Assembly (NCBI RefSeq): GCF_003402415.2
Contig: NZ_AP036014.1
Span: forward strand, 4,068,522 to 4,132,521
DNA from: Cupidesulfovibrio sp000226255
GTDB taxonomy: Bacteria > Desulfobacterota > Desulfovibrionia > Desulfovibrionales > Desulfovibrionaceae
Direction of reading: 5' to 3'
DNA length: 64,000 bases
In this document: positions 24,278 to 33,424 of the stretch, one piece after another
How positions within the stretch are numbered: position 1 is the stretch's first letter
Layout of the letters: the number at the start of each line of letters is the position of its first letter
The notes under the pieces: generated by a model
What the model was told of the DNA's origin: nothing
The model's input: only the letters and a program-made list of their open reading frames with translations
Database searches by the model: none
Program-made: the position numbers and the translations under genes

Positions 24278-25027
24278 CTACCCCTTTCCACCGTCACGCG
24301 GCAGCAGCCCCCGCAGCAGGTCCAGGGGCACCGGCAGCACGGTGGACGAACTTTCCGCCGCCATCTCGCGAATGGTCTGCAGGTAGCGCAACTGCAGCGC
24401 CTCCGGGTGGGCGGCGATGATGGCCGCCGCCTGGGCCAGCTTGTCTGCCGCCTGGAATTCGCCCTCGGCGCTGATGACCTTGGCGCGGCGTTCACGCTCG
24501 GCCTCGGCCTGCTTGGCCATGGCGCGCTGCATTTCCTGGGGCAGGTCGATGTGCTTCAGTTCCACCGACTGCACGGCAATGCCCCAGGCCTCGGTCTGGG
24601 TATCGAGCAGTGACTTGATGTCCTCGTTGACCTTGTCGCGGTGGGCCAGCAGGTCGTCCAGCTCCACCCCGCCGCATACGCTGCGCAGGGTGGTCTGGGC
24701 CAACTGCGAGGTGGCGTACAAATAGTCTTCCACCTCGTTGATGGCCTTCACCGGGTCCACCACGCGGAAATAGACCACGGCATTGACCTGGATGGATACG
24801 TTGTCGCGGGTGATGACGTCCTGGTTGGGCACGTCCATGGTCAGCACGCGCATGCCCACCCGCACCATGCGGTCGATCACCGGTATGACGATGATCAGGC
24901 CGGGGCCCTTGGGACGGATGATGCGCCCCAGGCGAAAGATGACCGCCCGCTCATATTCGTTGAGCACCTTGAGCGACGCCACCACCAGAAGCACGACGAC
25001 GGCAGCGACCGGAATGAACTCGAACAT
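24278..25027 (-). CDS. Slipin (stomatin/SPFH family) membrane protein
   Basis: 249 residues: one N-terminal membrane helix (about 4-20, VAAVVVLLVVASL), then the SPFH/Band-7 domain (NEYERAVIFRLGRI, VDPVKAINEVEDYLYATSQLAQTTLR) and an Ala/Glu-rich helical tail (MAKQAEAERERRAKVISAEGE written in short form AEAERERRAKVISAEGE). Such proteins oligomerise in the inner membrane and are linked to membrane quality control, often beside an NfeD partner; no nfeD is adjacent here. Start 25027 directly precedes the helix. Confidence 0.92.
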   Translation of the reverse strand: MFEFIPVAAVVVLLVVASLKVLNEYERAVIFRLGRIIRPKGPGLIIVIPVIDRMVRVGMRVLTMDVPNQDVITRDNVSIQVNAVVYFRVVDPVKAINEVEDYLYATSQLAQTTLRSVCGGVELDDLLAHRDKVNEDIKSLLDTQTEAWGIAVQSVELKHIDLPQEMQRAMAKQAEAERERRAKVISAEGEFQAADKLAQAAAIIAAHPEALQLRYLQTIREMAAESSSTVLPVPLDLLRGLLPRDGGKG

Positions 25028-25227
25028 GGGACCTCCCCTGGCGTGACGGGCCTGAACAACGGCGGATCATCCGCCGACCTGAAGCCTGTCGCGAGCCATA
25101 TGTGGAAAACATAACACAAGAGGGTGGGAAAGGAACGGGGAAGCGCCACGGTGGGGCAGAAACACCGTCGGCACGTCAAGAACGCCGCGCACGCAAGGTG
25201 GCGGAAAAGGCGGGGCAAAGGGTAGTG

Positions 25228-26277
25228 TTACCGCGTTGCGGGCTTGAGGGCCGTGCGCAGGTAAGCGATGACCGCCTCAACGGTGGCCGGAGCGGCGATC
25301 AGGTTGTCCATGTCCGGCAGAACGATGAGCAGCCTGCCACGCCACGGTATCTGTTGGTAGGGCCGGGCGCGAAGGTCGGGCGCGAAGGCGCGCAGCGCCT
25401 TGGACCCCATGACCACCACCAGGCGCGGCGCAATGCGCTCGAGCCCGGCCAGGAAAAGCGCGGTGTCCGCGACAACGTCCGGGCCTATATTCGGGGCGTC
25501 ATTTGGGGCGTCGGGCGCGGATTCGGCATCCGCCGGCAAAGAGGCCGCTGGCGTATCGGGCATGGCCACGGGCCAGAAGGCATTGCTGCCCTTGGGCTGT
25601 TGCAGCGCCCCCAGGATGCGGCGCAGGGTGTCGCGGCGGGCCGCGTCGGCGCAGCCGGAAAGGTCCAACCCCAGCGCCCAGTACGTCCACAGGACGGGCG
25701 CCGGTTGCGGTGTTCTGGCGAACAGGTCGCGCCACTGCGTGGGCCATTGCTGGAGCGGCAAGGGGCTGGCCGAGGGGCCGGTGGGCGCTGGCGGAGCCGA
25801 TTCCGCCAATGCGACGGCAGGGCGGTGCGCCGCACGGGGGGGTGGAAGAGGGCCAAAACCGGGTTGCCCGCCGCCCGGCGCGCCGAGACGCGCCGCCGAA
25901 GCAGGGAACCCGCCAGCCTGTGCCTCGTCGTGCATGGGGTCTGGCGGAATATCGTAGGCATCGGGATCGAAGGAAGGATCGGCGCCGGACCCGTAGCCAG
26001 CCCGATCGACAGATCCGGCATGCCCGGCATTTCGTGCGGGCAGTCCGTCACGCAGCCCGTCGGGCGCTTCGCATGCGGCAGGGAAGCCGCGCATGTCGGG
26101 AACATCGGAACCATCGTGACCGACAGGCGATTGCGCCCCATCGGCACCGGGGGCGGCAGGGGCATCGGACGCACCCTGCCCTTCGGGCAGCAACACGTGC
26201 AGCAGACCGGCCCCGTGCCAGGGGCGCAGGGTTTCCAGCAGGCCTAAAGGCGGACGAGCCAATCCACGATCCTCCAT
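25228..26277 (-). CDS. Uncharacterised protein overlapping the coaBC 3' end
   Basis: 349 residues from the ATG at 26277, which lies 34 bases inside the end of coaBC; the frame is open further upstream but only as a shadow of coaBC. The N-terminal half is Pro/Ala/Gly-rich and looks disordered; the C-terminal ~150 residues look folded (APVLWTYWALGLDLSG, LVVVMGSKALRAF, IPWRGRLLIVLPDMDNL). The hydrophobic-strand/Gly pattern loosely resembles uracil-DNA-glycosylase-like proteins, but I see no catalytic motif and do not assign that function. Probably translated with coaBC. Confidence 0.65.
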   Translation of the reverse strand: MEDRGLARPPLGLLETLRPWHGAGLLHVLLPEGQGASDAPAAPGADGAQSPVGHDGSDVPDMRGFPAACEAPDGLRDGLPARNAGHAGSVDRAGYGSGADPSFDPDAYDIPPDPMHDEAQAGGFPASAARLGAPGGGQPGFGPLPPPRAAHRPAVALAESAPPAPTGPSASPLPLQQWPTQWRDLFARTPQPAPVLWTYWALGLDLSGCADAARRDTLRRILGALQQPKGSNAFWPVAMPDTPAASLPADAESAPDAPNDAPNIGPDVVADTALFLAGLERIAPRLVVVMGSKALRAFAPDLRARPYQQIPWRGRLLIVLPDMDNLIAAPATVEAVIAYLRTALKPATR

Positions 26278-27494
26278 GCCACGTCGGGCTTGGGCAGCAC
26301 GGGCCATTCCTCCGCGTCGCGGCCCGCCGCCAGCACGGTTACGCGGTTGGTTGCTGAGCCGAAACCGGCATCCGCGCCGCCCACCAGATTGCCCACGATC
26401 ATGTCCGCGTTCTTGGCGGCCAGCTTGCGGGCCATGCTTTGCGCAAGGCCGGATGTTTCGGCGGCAAACCCAACCACCTTCTGCCCGCCGCGCTTGCGCT
26501 GGCCCAAGGTGGCCAGAATGTCCGGGTTGGGGGTGAAGTCCACGCTGAACCCATCCTGGGCGTCTGCCTTCTTGAATTTTTCCGGGCCACGGGGTGCAGG
26601 ACTGAAATCTGCCACGGCTGCGGTGAACACGCCTGCGTCCATGCTGTCCCACAGGCCGTCGGCGGCCTCGAACATCTGGCGGGCGCTGGTGACGTCGTGC
26701 CGGGTGATGGCGGCGGGCAGCCACGGCGTGCCGGGGCCGCACACAGCGTGCACATCGGCTCCGCGCAGCCACAGGGCCACGGCCACGGACGCGCCCATGA
26801 CACCGCTGGAAGGGTTGGTCCAGTAGCGCACGCCGTCCCATTGTTCACGGGTGGGTCCAAGGGTGACCAGCACGCGCCTGCCCTGCATGTCCTGCGGGGA
26901 TGCGGCCCGCAGCGCGTGCAGGTAAATGTCGCGCGGGTCGGCCAGCCTGCCCTGCCCTTCCTCCATGCACGCGGTGCGCCCGCAGCCGGGCTCCACCACC
27001 ACATGACCACGGCGGCGCAACACGTCCAGGTTGTCCTGCGTGGCGGGGTTGGACCACATCTTGGGGTTCATGGCCGGGGCGATGACCAGCGGGCCGGGGT
27101 ACGCCAGCGCCTGGGCCGACAGCATGTCGTCGGCAAGGCCATGCGCCAGCCGGGCCAGAGTGGATGCGCTGGCCGGGGCGATGACGAAGGCGTGTGCCGA
27201 CTGGCCGGGCATGAGGTGCCCGAACACGTCGTCGTCGGCTGAATGGGGTGATGCGCCGTCACCGGGGTGCCCGGCCGCGAACATGGTGGTGAACACCGGG
27301 GATGCCCCCAGCGCCGCGAAGGTCAGCGGGGCGATGAAACGGCGGGCGGCATCGGTAAGGGTGACGCCCACATCCATGCCAGCGTCGCGCCACATGCGCA
27401 CGAAGTCGGGGGCCTTGTAGGCCGCGATGGAGCCGCAGACCCCAAGGTGGAGCCTGCGGCCGGTGAAGCGGGTAAAGGCGAGATGCGCGTCCAT
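26244..27494 (-). CDS. coaBC: Bifunctional phosphopantothenoylcysteine decarboxylase / phosphopantothenate--cysteine ligase
   Basis: Two consecutive steps of coenzyme A synthesis. 416 residues from 27494 (MDAHLAFTRFTGRRL, GGAG upstream). N-terminal flavoprotein (CoaC): LHLGVCGSIAAYKAPD, APASASTLARLAHG, the signature APAMNPKMW and GRTACMEEGQGRLADP with the active Cys. C-terminal ligase (CoaB): VLVTLGPTREQWDGVRYWTN, PSSGVMGAS and KFKKADAQDG. A ~20-residue loop in CoaC (around GDGASPHSADDDVFGH) is longer than usual. Its last codons overlap the next gene, suggesting coupling. Confidence 0.93.
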   Translation of the reverse strand: MDAHLAFTRFTGRRLHLGVCGSIAAYKAPDFVRMWRDAGMDVGVTLTDAARRFIAPLTFAALGASPVFTTMFAAGHPGDGASPHSADDDVFGHLMPGQSAHAFVIAPASASTLARLAHGLADDMLSAQALAYPGPLVIAPAMNPKMWSNPATQDNLDVLRRRGHVVVEPGCGRTACMEEGQGRLADPRDIYLHALRAASPQDMQGRRVLVTLGPTREQWDGVRYWTNPSSGVMGASVAVALWLRGADVHAVCGPGTPWLPAAITRHDVTSARQMFEAADGLWDSMDAGVFTAAVADFSPAPRGPEKFKKADAQDGFSVDFTPNPDILATLGQRKRGGQKVVGFAAETSGLAQSMARKLAAKNADMIVGNLVGGADAGFGSATNRVTVLAAGRDAEEWPVLPKPDVAWRIVDWLVRL

Positions 27495-27661
27495 ACGTAC
27501 TCCAGGCGTACTCCCTGGTACTCCGGGGTGAAGCTCCGGGGGGGATCGTCGAAAATCGACGCCAAGCCCGGCACAGGGGGGCGGCATGATGCCCGGCAAT
27601 GCGCCGGGCACCCGTTGGGCGCGGCGCATTGCGCGCCACTGGACAGCGGACGCCGGACGGA

Positions 27662-28228
27662 CTACTGCGAAAGCCCCTGTTCCTTCACGCCGCCGCCGGA
27701 GCCCGAGGGAACCGGCGCGTTGGGAGCAACCGAAAAATTACCGGTGGGGTAGGTGCCCTCAGACGCGGTGCCCGCGCCGGACGATACGCCCGCGCCATCG
27801 GCCAGGCGCTGGGTGACCCACACTTCCATGGTGGAATATGCCTGACCGTCGGTGATGCCGATGATGGCGTTGCGGTCGCCCTTCTCGAACAGCAGCACGC
27901 TACGCTGGCCACGGAACACCGACCGCAGGGCCCAGCCCTGGCGGGTCATGTTATGGATCATGGCGTTGACCAGCGACTGCCGGTCGATGCGGCCCTCGAA
28001 CACCTGGGTGCCGCTCTTGGAGCCGTCGGCGTTCTGCGAAACGGCCGTATACTTGGTCTGTTCGCTCATGTCGCTGGGCACGGGCACGTCGCGGAACTCG
28101 CCGAAGTACACCTCGTTCACGTTGGCGGGCGGGGCAGGCTCGAAGGGGTTCGGGATGGACGTGGAGGAGCAGCCCTGCACGGTGAGCAGGGTGGCGGAAA
28201 GGGCGGCGGCCATGACGAGCTTGCGCAT
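27662..28228 (-). CDS. Predicted lipoprotein of unknown function
   Basis: 188 residues. Start 28228 has AGGAG upstream and gives a lipoprotein signal: MRKLVMAAALSATLLTVQG then Cys20, so it should be lipid-anchored on the periplasmic side. The mature part has a compact segment of ~120 residues (NVNEVYFGEFRDVPVPSDM, VFEGRIDRQSLVNAMIHNM, GWALRSVFRGQRSVLLFEKG) and a Gly/Ser-rich tail. Family not recognised. Divergent from queA; upstream of coaBC in the same direction with 167 bases between, so it may or may not share a transcript. Confidence 0.8.
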   Translation of the reverse strand: MRKLVMAAALSATLLTVQGCSSTSIPNPFEPAPPANVNEVYFGEFRDVPVPSDMSEQTKYTAVSQNADGSKSGTQVFEGRIDRQSLVNAMIHNMTRQGWALRSVFRGQRSVLLFEKGDRNAIIGITDGQAYSTMEVWVTQRLADGAGVSSGAGTASEGTYPTGNFSVAPNAPVPSGSGGGVKEQGLSQ

Positions 28229-28461
28229 GGGATTCTCCTGTGCTGATGGTGCGGACGGGCGGCGCGCGCCGCAAGGCGGGCCTGCGCTGCGTCCGGCCGG
28301 GATGCTGGCGGTCGTGAGGTGACGTTCGGGTGTATCGTTGCGGCCCGCACACGGGCCGTGCGGGGGCATGCGCCCACCGCGAAAACTGCGCCGACACTAG
28401 CGGATGTCGTGCCGGACTGCAAACGGCGCGCACCGCGCCGATAACGCCCCACGGGCACACT

Positions 28462-29673
28462 ATGAGCATGGATGAGACGATGGGCAACACCGCACACGAA
28501 CCGAAACACACCACGCAAGATACCACGAACGTGGCCGACTCCGTCCCCGAGGATGACCGGCTGGAATCCTACCGCTTCCACCTGCCGGAAGCGCAGATCG
28601 CCCAGCATCCGTCGCCGGAACGGGGCGGTTCCCGCCTGCTGGTGCTTGATCGGAGCGCAGGCACGCTGACCCACGCCCGTTTCGCGGACCTGTGCGACCA
28701 TCTGCCGGAAGGCTGTCTGCTGGTAGCCAACAATTCCAAGGTGTTGCCCGCGCGCCTGCTGGGTGTGCGCCCCACCGGCGGCAAGGTGGAATTCCTGCTG
28801 CTGACCCCCCTGCCCCTGCTGGAGGAACTGCCCCACGCCTCCGCGGGGCGCGACGGCGTGCGCGACGACGCGGACGGATGGCGCTCCGTGCCTGCGGAAG
28901 GCCTGTTGCGCGCCTCCAAGAAGATCCGCCCCGGCGACGTCATGGATTTCGGGCCCCACATCAGGGTCGAGGTGGTCCAGCCCGGCGATTTCGGCCGCAG
29001 CGCGGTGCGCCTGCACTGGCGGGGCGACCTGCGCGGGCTGTTCCTGGAGCAGGGGCACCTGCCCCTGCCGCCGTACATCCGGCGCGAGAACACCGCCCAG
29101 ACGGAAGACGCGCCGGAAGACCGCGACCGCTACCAGACCGTGTATGCCGACGACGCCCGCCTGGGGTCCGTGGCCGCACCCACGGCCGGGCTGCACTTCA
29201 CGGACAGACTGCGCGATCGCCTTGCCGCCACGGACCGGCAATGGGCGGAAGTTACCCTGTACGTGGGCTACGGCACCTTCAGCCCGGTGCGCTGCGCGGA
29301 CATACGCCAGCACGCCATGCACCGCGAATACATTGAGGTAAGCGAAGCCACCGCCGCCGCCATCCGCAAGGCCAAGGCGGAAGGCAGGCCGGTGGTCACC
29401 GTGGGAACCACCTCCACCCGCACCCTGGAGGGGACGGTGCGCGCCTGCGGCGAGGTGCGCGCCTTCACCGGCTGGACGGACATCTTCATCAAGCCCGGCT
29501 ACCGGTTCACCGTGGCGGACCACATCATCACCAATTTCCACCTGCCGGAATCGTCGCTGCTGATGCTGGTTTCGGCCTTCGCCGGGCGCGGGCGGGTACT
29601 GGCGGCCTACGAAGAGGCGGTGGCGCGAGGCTACCGGTTCTTTTCCTACGGCGACGCCATGTTGCTGTTGTGA
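28462..29673 (+). CDS. queA: S-adenosylmethionine:tRNA ribosyltransferase-isomerase
   Basis: Adds the ribosyl part of SAM to preQ1 in tRNA, a step of queuosine synthesis. 403 residues from 28462; the first ~35 are polar and the conserved start is DDRLESYRFHLPEAQIAQHP, so ATG at 28468 or 28480 is equally possible. Seen: LVANNSKVLPARLLG, GRSAVRLHW, YQTVYA, SVAAPTAGLHFT, EVTLYVGYGTFSPV and TVGTTSTRTLE, all family hallmarks. It stands alone before the ferredoxin/vorB operon. Confidence 0.94.
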   Translation: MSMDETMGNTAHEPKHTTQDTTNVADSVPEDDRLESYRFHLPEAQIAQHPSPERGGSRLLVLDRSAGTLTHARFADLCDHLPEGCLLVANNSKVLPARLLGVRPTGGKVEFLLLTPLPLLEELPHASAGRDGVRDDADGWRSVPAEGLLRASKKIRPGDVMDFGPHIRVEVVQPGDFGRSAVRLHWRGDLRGLFLEQGHLPLPPYIRRENTAQTEDAPEDRDRYQTVYADDARLGSVAAPTAGLHFTDRLRDRLAATDRQWAEVTLYVGYGTFSPVRCADIRQHAMHREYIEVSEATAAAIRKAKAEGRPVVTVGTTSTRTLEGTVRACGEVRAFTGWTDIFIKPGYRFTVADHIITNFHLPESSLLMLVSAFAGRGRVLAAYEEAVARGYRFFSYGDAMLLL

Positions 29674-29746
29674 CAGGGGGTTGCGCAGTGCGCCGCCCCT
29701 TGCGACCGCCAGCGCGGCGGCCACGGCGCACCGCCAGCACGCCACT

Positions 29747-29775
29747 TTGAAAAGCTGCGCGACTTGTCCTATAGG
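29747..29775 (+). promoter_or_regulatory. Candidate promoter of the 2-oxoacid oxidoreductase operon
   Basis: TTGAAA (29747-29752), 17-base spacer, TATAGG (29770-29775); 125 bases before the ferredoxin subunit start. Confidence 0.5.
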
Positions 29776-29899
29776 TAGAAGCCCGCGCGGGCCGGACGGA
29801 GTGCTGCCGCACCTCCAGGCCCGGCGGGCTCCGCGTGTCACGCGGACAACGCACACACATCCACACGCCTTACGAACCTCCATCCCAAAGGACGGTTTC

Positions 29900-30139
29900 A
29901 TGTCACGGGTCGTATTTCTGGACGAGCGCTGCAAGGGGTGCCTGTTGTGCACCACGGTGTGCCCCAAGGGCATCATCGTGCAGTCCTCGCGCTTCAACAG
30001 GCAGGGCTACAAGGTCGCCGAGGTTCCGGCGGATGCCATGAAGGACTGTACGGGCTGCGCCTCGTGTGCGCTGATCTGCCCGGACGTCGCCATCCGCGTC
30101 ATCAAGTCGCGCAAGGCCAAGAAGGCCGGGAAGGAGTAG
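29900..30139 (+). CDS. 2-oxoacid:ferredoxin oxidoreductase, ferredoxin (delta) subunit
   Basis: 79 residues with two [4Fe-4S] motifs: Cys 11, 14, 17, 21 (CKGCLLCTTVCP) and Cys 50, 53, 56, 60 (CTGCASCALICP). It carries electrons inside the complex encoded by the next three genes. Start 29900 with AAAGGA upstream. First gene of the operon; the next start is only four bases after its stop. Confidence 0.92.
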   Translation: MSRVVFLDERCKGCLLCTTVCPKGIIVQSSRFNRQGYKVAEVPADAMKDCTGCASCALICPDVAIRVIKSRKAKKAGKE

Positions 30140-30143
30140 CCCC

Positions 30144-31229
30144 ATGCCGCACAACACAACCGACACGGGCACGCCGGAACGCATCTTCATCAAGGGCAAC
30201 GAGGCCATCGCCCACGGCGCGCTGGCCGCTGGCTGCCGCTGCTACTTCGGCTACCCCATCACCCCGCAGAACGACATTCCGGAAATGATGTCCTACGCCC
30301 TGCCCGACGCGGGCGGGGAATTCGTGCAGGCGGAAAGCGAGGTGGCATCGGCCAACATGCTGCTGGGCGCCGCCGCCGCGGGCATCCGCGCGCTGACCTC
30401 GTCGTCCAGCCCCGGCATCTCGCTGATGCAGGAAGCCATTTCGTACATGGCGGGCAGCGAACTGCCCGGCGTCATCGTGAACATGAACCGTGGCGGGCCG
30501 GGCCTTGGCGACATCGGCCCCTCGCAGGGCGACTACTTTCAGTCGGTGAAGGGCGGCGGCCACGGCGACTACAAGCTGCTGGTGCTGGCCCCGGCCACCT
30601 GCCAGGAATGCTACGACATGATGGTGCAGGCCTTCGACCTGGCCTTCAAGTACCGCAACCCGGTCATGGTGCTGGGCGACGCCATCGTGGGCCAGATGAA
30701 GGAACCGGTGACCCCGTGGAAGCCCGCCGCCGTTGAAGGCACCGAAGCCGCAGACTGGCGGCTGGAAGGGGCCAAGGGCCGCAAGCCGCGCCTGCTGAAG
30801 TCGCTGTTCCTCGAAGACGGCGCCCTGGCCGGGCAGAACCGCCACCTGCAGGCCAAGTACGCGGCCATGCAGGCCGAGGCCAAGGCCGAAAGCTTCCTGA
30901 CCGAAGACGCCGAACTCATCGTGGTGGCCTACGGCTCCATCGGGCGCATCGCAAAGTCCGCCATCCGCAAGCTGCGCGGCCAGGGGCACAAGGTGGGCCT
31001 GGTGCGGCCGCAGACGCTGTTCCCCTTCCCCGGCCCGCTGCTGCGCGGCCTGGCGGAACAGGGAAAGCGCTTCCTGACCATCGAGCACAACTGCGGCCAG
31101 ATGGTGGAGGACGTGCGGCTTTCCATTCGCGGCATCGTGGATTCGGCCTTCTACGGGCACATGCCGGGCGAGATGCCCGGTTCGGACGATTTCCTCGCGC
31201 CCATTCTGGACGCCATGGGGGGCAAGTGA
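30144..31229 (+). CDS. vorB: 2-oxoacid:ferredoxin oxidoreductase, alpha subunit (VorB type)
   Basis: Pyrimidine-binding/core subunit of a CoA-dependent 2-oxoacid oxidoreductase, cytoplasmic. 361 residues. Seen: ERIFIKGNEAIAHGALAAGC, GYPITPQNDIPEMM, ASSNML-like ANMLLGAAAAG, SSSSPGISLMQEAISYM, MNRGGPGLGDIGPSQGDY and a C-terminal VVAYGSIGRIAKSAI domain. By its four-subunit gene order (delta-alpha-beta-gamma) it belongs to the VOR/KOR group; substrate (branched-chain 2-oxoacids versus 2-oxoglutarate) cannot be settled from sequence alone. Overlaps the next gene by one base (TGATG). Confidence 0.9.
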   Translation: MPHNTTDTGTPERIFIKGNEAIAHGALAAGCRCYFGYPITPQNDIPEMMSYALPDAGGEFVQAESEVASANMLLGAAAAGIRALTSSSSPGISLMQEAISYMAGSELPGVIVNMNRGGPGLGDIGPSQGDYFQSVKGGGHGDYKLLVLAPATCQECYDMMVQAFDLAFKYRNPVMVLGDAIVGQMKEPVTPWKPAAVEGTEAADWRLEGAKGRKPRLLKSLFLEDGALAGQNRHLQAKYAAMQAEAKAESFLTEDAELIVVAYGSIGRIAKSAIRKLRGQGHKVGLVRPQTLFPFPGPLLRGLAEQGKRFLTIEHNCGQMVEDVRLSIRGIVDSAFYGHMPGEMPGSDDFLAPILDAMGGK

Positions 31230-32020
31230 TGCAGGCTGACGAAAGACTGGCGCTCGCCGACGACGAGCAGATGGCCTTCGAGGTTCCCGACGTGCTGGTG
31301 GACCGCGCCACCCACTACTGCCCCGGCTGCCACCACGGCATCGCCCACCGCCTGGTGGCCGAAGTGCTGGAGGAAATGGGCGTGGTGGACGACACCATCT
31401 GCGTGGCTTCCATCGGCTGTTCGGTGTTCATCTACAACTACCTGGACGTGGATTCGGTGGAGGCCCCGCACGGGCGCGCCCCGGCCGTGGCCACCGGCGT
31501 CAAGCGCGGGCGCATGGACAAGATCGTGTTCACCTACCAGGGTGACGGCGACCTCGCGTCCATCGGCCTTGCCGAAGTGATGCACGCCGCCAACCGGGGC
31601 GAGCGCATCACCATCGTGTTCGTGAACAACACGGTCTACGGCATGACCGGCGGCCAGATGGCCCCCACCACCCTCATCGGCCAAAAGACCACCACCTGCC
31701 CCGGCGGCCGCTGCCGCGACCGCGAGGGCATGCCCATCCGCATGGCCGAAATCATCGCCGGGCTTGGCGGCGTGGCCTATTCCGCCCGCGCCTCGCTGGA
31801 CAGCGTCAAGAACATCCGCGCCGCCAAGAAGGCCGTGCGCAAGGCCTTCGACGTGCAGCAGCAGGGGCTGGGCTTCGGCTTCGTCGAACTGCTGTCCGGC
31901 TGCCCCACCAACTGGCGCATGGACGCGGTAAAGGCCAACACCCGCATCCGCGAGGAGATGATCCCCTACTTTCCGCTGGGGGTGTACAAGGACGTGACCG
32001 AAGGCGAGGGGGTGTGCTGA
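31229..32020 (+). CDS. 2-oxoacid:ferredoxin oxidoreductase, thiamine-diphosphate (beta) subunit
   Basis: 263 residues. Seen: HYCPGCHHGIAHRLV at the N-terminal end of the domain and the thiamine motif GDGDLASIGLAE ... NNTVYGMTGGQ, followed by a Cys-containing CPGGRCRD. An extra GTG one codon before (31226) is an alternative start. Coupled at both ends by one-base TGATG overlaps, so equal synthesis with the alpha and gamma subunits is likely. Confidence 0.92.
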   Translation: MQADERLALADDEQMAFEVPDVLVDRATHYCPGCHHGIAHRLVAEVLEEMGVVDDTICVASIGCSVFIYNYLDVDSVEAPHGRAPAVATGVKRGRMDKIVFTYQGDGDLASIGLAEVMHAANRGERITIVFVNNTVYGMTGGQMAPTTLIGQKTTTCPGGRCRDREGMPIRMAEIIAGLGGVAYSARASLDSVKNIRAAKKAVRKAFDVQQQGLGFGFVELLSGCPTNWRMDAVKANTRIREEMIPYFPLGVYKDVTEGEGVC

Positions 32021-32562
32021 TGGCGCTCTACCAGGACGTGATCATGGCCGGTTTCGGCGGCCAGGGCGTGATGCTGATCGGCAACCTGCTGGCCTACGCG
32101 GGCATGAACGCCGGGCTGAACGTGACATACATTCCCGTGTACGGGCCGGAAATGCGCGGCGGCACCGCCAACTGCACGGTGGTGGTGTCGGACGAGGACA
32201 TCGGCTCGCCCATCATCCAGCGGCCGAAAAGCCTCATCGTCATGAACCAGCCCTCGCTGGACAAGTTCCAGCCCCGGCTGGAGGATGGCGGGGTGCAGGT
32301 GCTGAACACCTCTCTGGTGGACGCAGCGCAGGCCGAGGCGCGCGTGCGCACGGTGGCCGTGCCCGCCAACGACATCGCCGACAAGCTGGGCAACACCAAG
32401 ATGGCCAACATGGTAGCCCTTGGCGCCTACGTGCGGGCCACCGGCGTGGTGGACCTGGAAGTGGTGAAGAAGAGCCTGACCAGCGTCATCTCCGCCCACT
32501 ACAGCCATCTGATTCCGAAAAACGCGGAGGCGTTGCAGGCTGGCTTCGACCACGCAGGCTAA
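32020..32562 (+). CDS. 2-oxoacid:ferredoxin oxidoreductase, gamma subunit
   Basis: 180 residues, the CoA-side subunit. Family signature IMAGFGGQGVMLIGNLLAYA at the N-terminus, then YGPEMRGGTANCTVVVSD and NMVALGAYVRATGVV. Last gene of the operon, followed 150 bases later by a textbook terminator. Confidence 0.92.
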   Translation: MALYQDVIMAGFGGQGVMLIGNLLAYAGMNAGLNVTYIPVYGPEMRGGTANCTVVVSDEDIGSPIIQRPKSLIVMNQPSLDKFQPRLEDGGVQVLNTSLVDAAQAEARVRTVAVPANDIADKLGNTKMANMVALGAYVRATGVVDLEVVKKSLTSVISAHYSHLIPKNAEALQAGFDHAG

Positions 32563-32944
32563 CCTTCGGGAACGGAAGGGAAACACCTGCAACAAACTGC
32601 CAACCGCATCGCGTTGCCCCGCCCCGGCCGCAACCGGAGCGCAACGGCAACGCGGGGCATGAAGCCCACCGTTTCCCCTGTCCTGCTAGGATTTCGGGAG
32701 ACATGCCGAAAAATGACCGCCCGCCGCGAGCATACGCGGCGGGCGGTTTTGCCATGCGGGCAAAGGCGACACATAGCGCCTGGCATTACGGCGGAATGCG
32801 GAAAGTGAATTCCGGCCTTCCTCCCGCCCCGGGCTGGACGCGGCCCGTGCAAATGCCTACATCATCATGTGAAGGCGCGGCATGGGGCCGCGCGGATGCC
32901 GGACACTCCGGCCCCCCCAACCTCCAGCCACGGGAGTGCAGACC
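32563..32944. other. Gap with a terminator; no gene seen
   Basis: Only the terminator at 32716-32750 stands out. A short plus frame (32703-33164) is a shadow across the next gene. Confidence 0.6.
32716..32750 (+). terminator. Rho-independent terminator of the vorB operon
   Basis: ACCGCCCGCCGCG (32716-32728) and CGCGGCGGGCGGT (32735-32747), 13 perfect pairs, 6-base loop, TTTT. A run of A precedes, so it could act in both directions. Confidence 0.85.
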
Positions 32945-33235
32945 ATGCCCAACACCAGGGAAGAGTACATCCGCACCCTTCGCGACAAGCTCGAACTGTG
33001 GAAGGCCCAGCTCGAGAAGCTGGAAGTGCAGGCCGCGCTGGCCAAGGCGGAAGCGAAGGTGGAATACCACGAGCAGATCGCCGATCTGCGCCACAAGCGC
33101 GAAGAGGCCAAGCGCAAGCTGGACGAATTGCAGCACGCTGGCGAACACGCCTGGAAGGACATGAAGGCCGGGCTGGAACTGGCATGGGATGCCGTGGAGG
33201 CAGCCTTCAGCTCGGCCCGCTCGCGCTTCAAGTAG
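32945..33235 (+). CDS. Small coiled-coil protein resembling the sll1863 stress-response family
   Basis: 96 residues, almost entirely charged helix: EEYIRTLRDKLELWKAQLEK, EAKVEYHEQIADLRHKREEA and a C-terminal LELAWDAVEAAFSSARSRFK. The heptad pattern runs through most of the length, with no membrane segment. The layout matches small proteins named sll1863 family stress response protein; molecular function unknown. Start 32945; isolated between two strong terminators, so expressed as a single-gene transcript. Confidence 0.8.
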   Translation: MPNTREEYIRTLRDKLELWKAQLEKLEVQAALAKAEAKVEYHEQIADLRHKREEAKRKLDELQHAGEHAWKDMKAGLELAWDAVEAAFSSARSRFK

Positions 33236-33326
33236 CCTTTCCGTCCATGGCGTGGTCAGTGTGACGGGCAGACGGCCACGTGCCGGATGCCTGACGCGGC
33301 CACACATGTTTGCCTGCAATTGCACG

Positions 33327-33359
33327 CGGGGGGTACGCCCAGACGTACCCCCCGTTTTT
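33327..33359 (+). terminator. Rho-independent terminator after the coiled-coil gene
   Basis: CGGGGGGTACG (33327-33337), loop CCCAGA, CGTACCCCCCG (33344-33354), then TTTTT. Confidence 0.88.
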
Positions 33360-33424
33360 CTTGTTGTTCATGCAGCCCGGCCTAGCGGCGGGCTTCCGGC
33401 ACGCAGCCTGGCGAAGCGCCGCGC

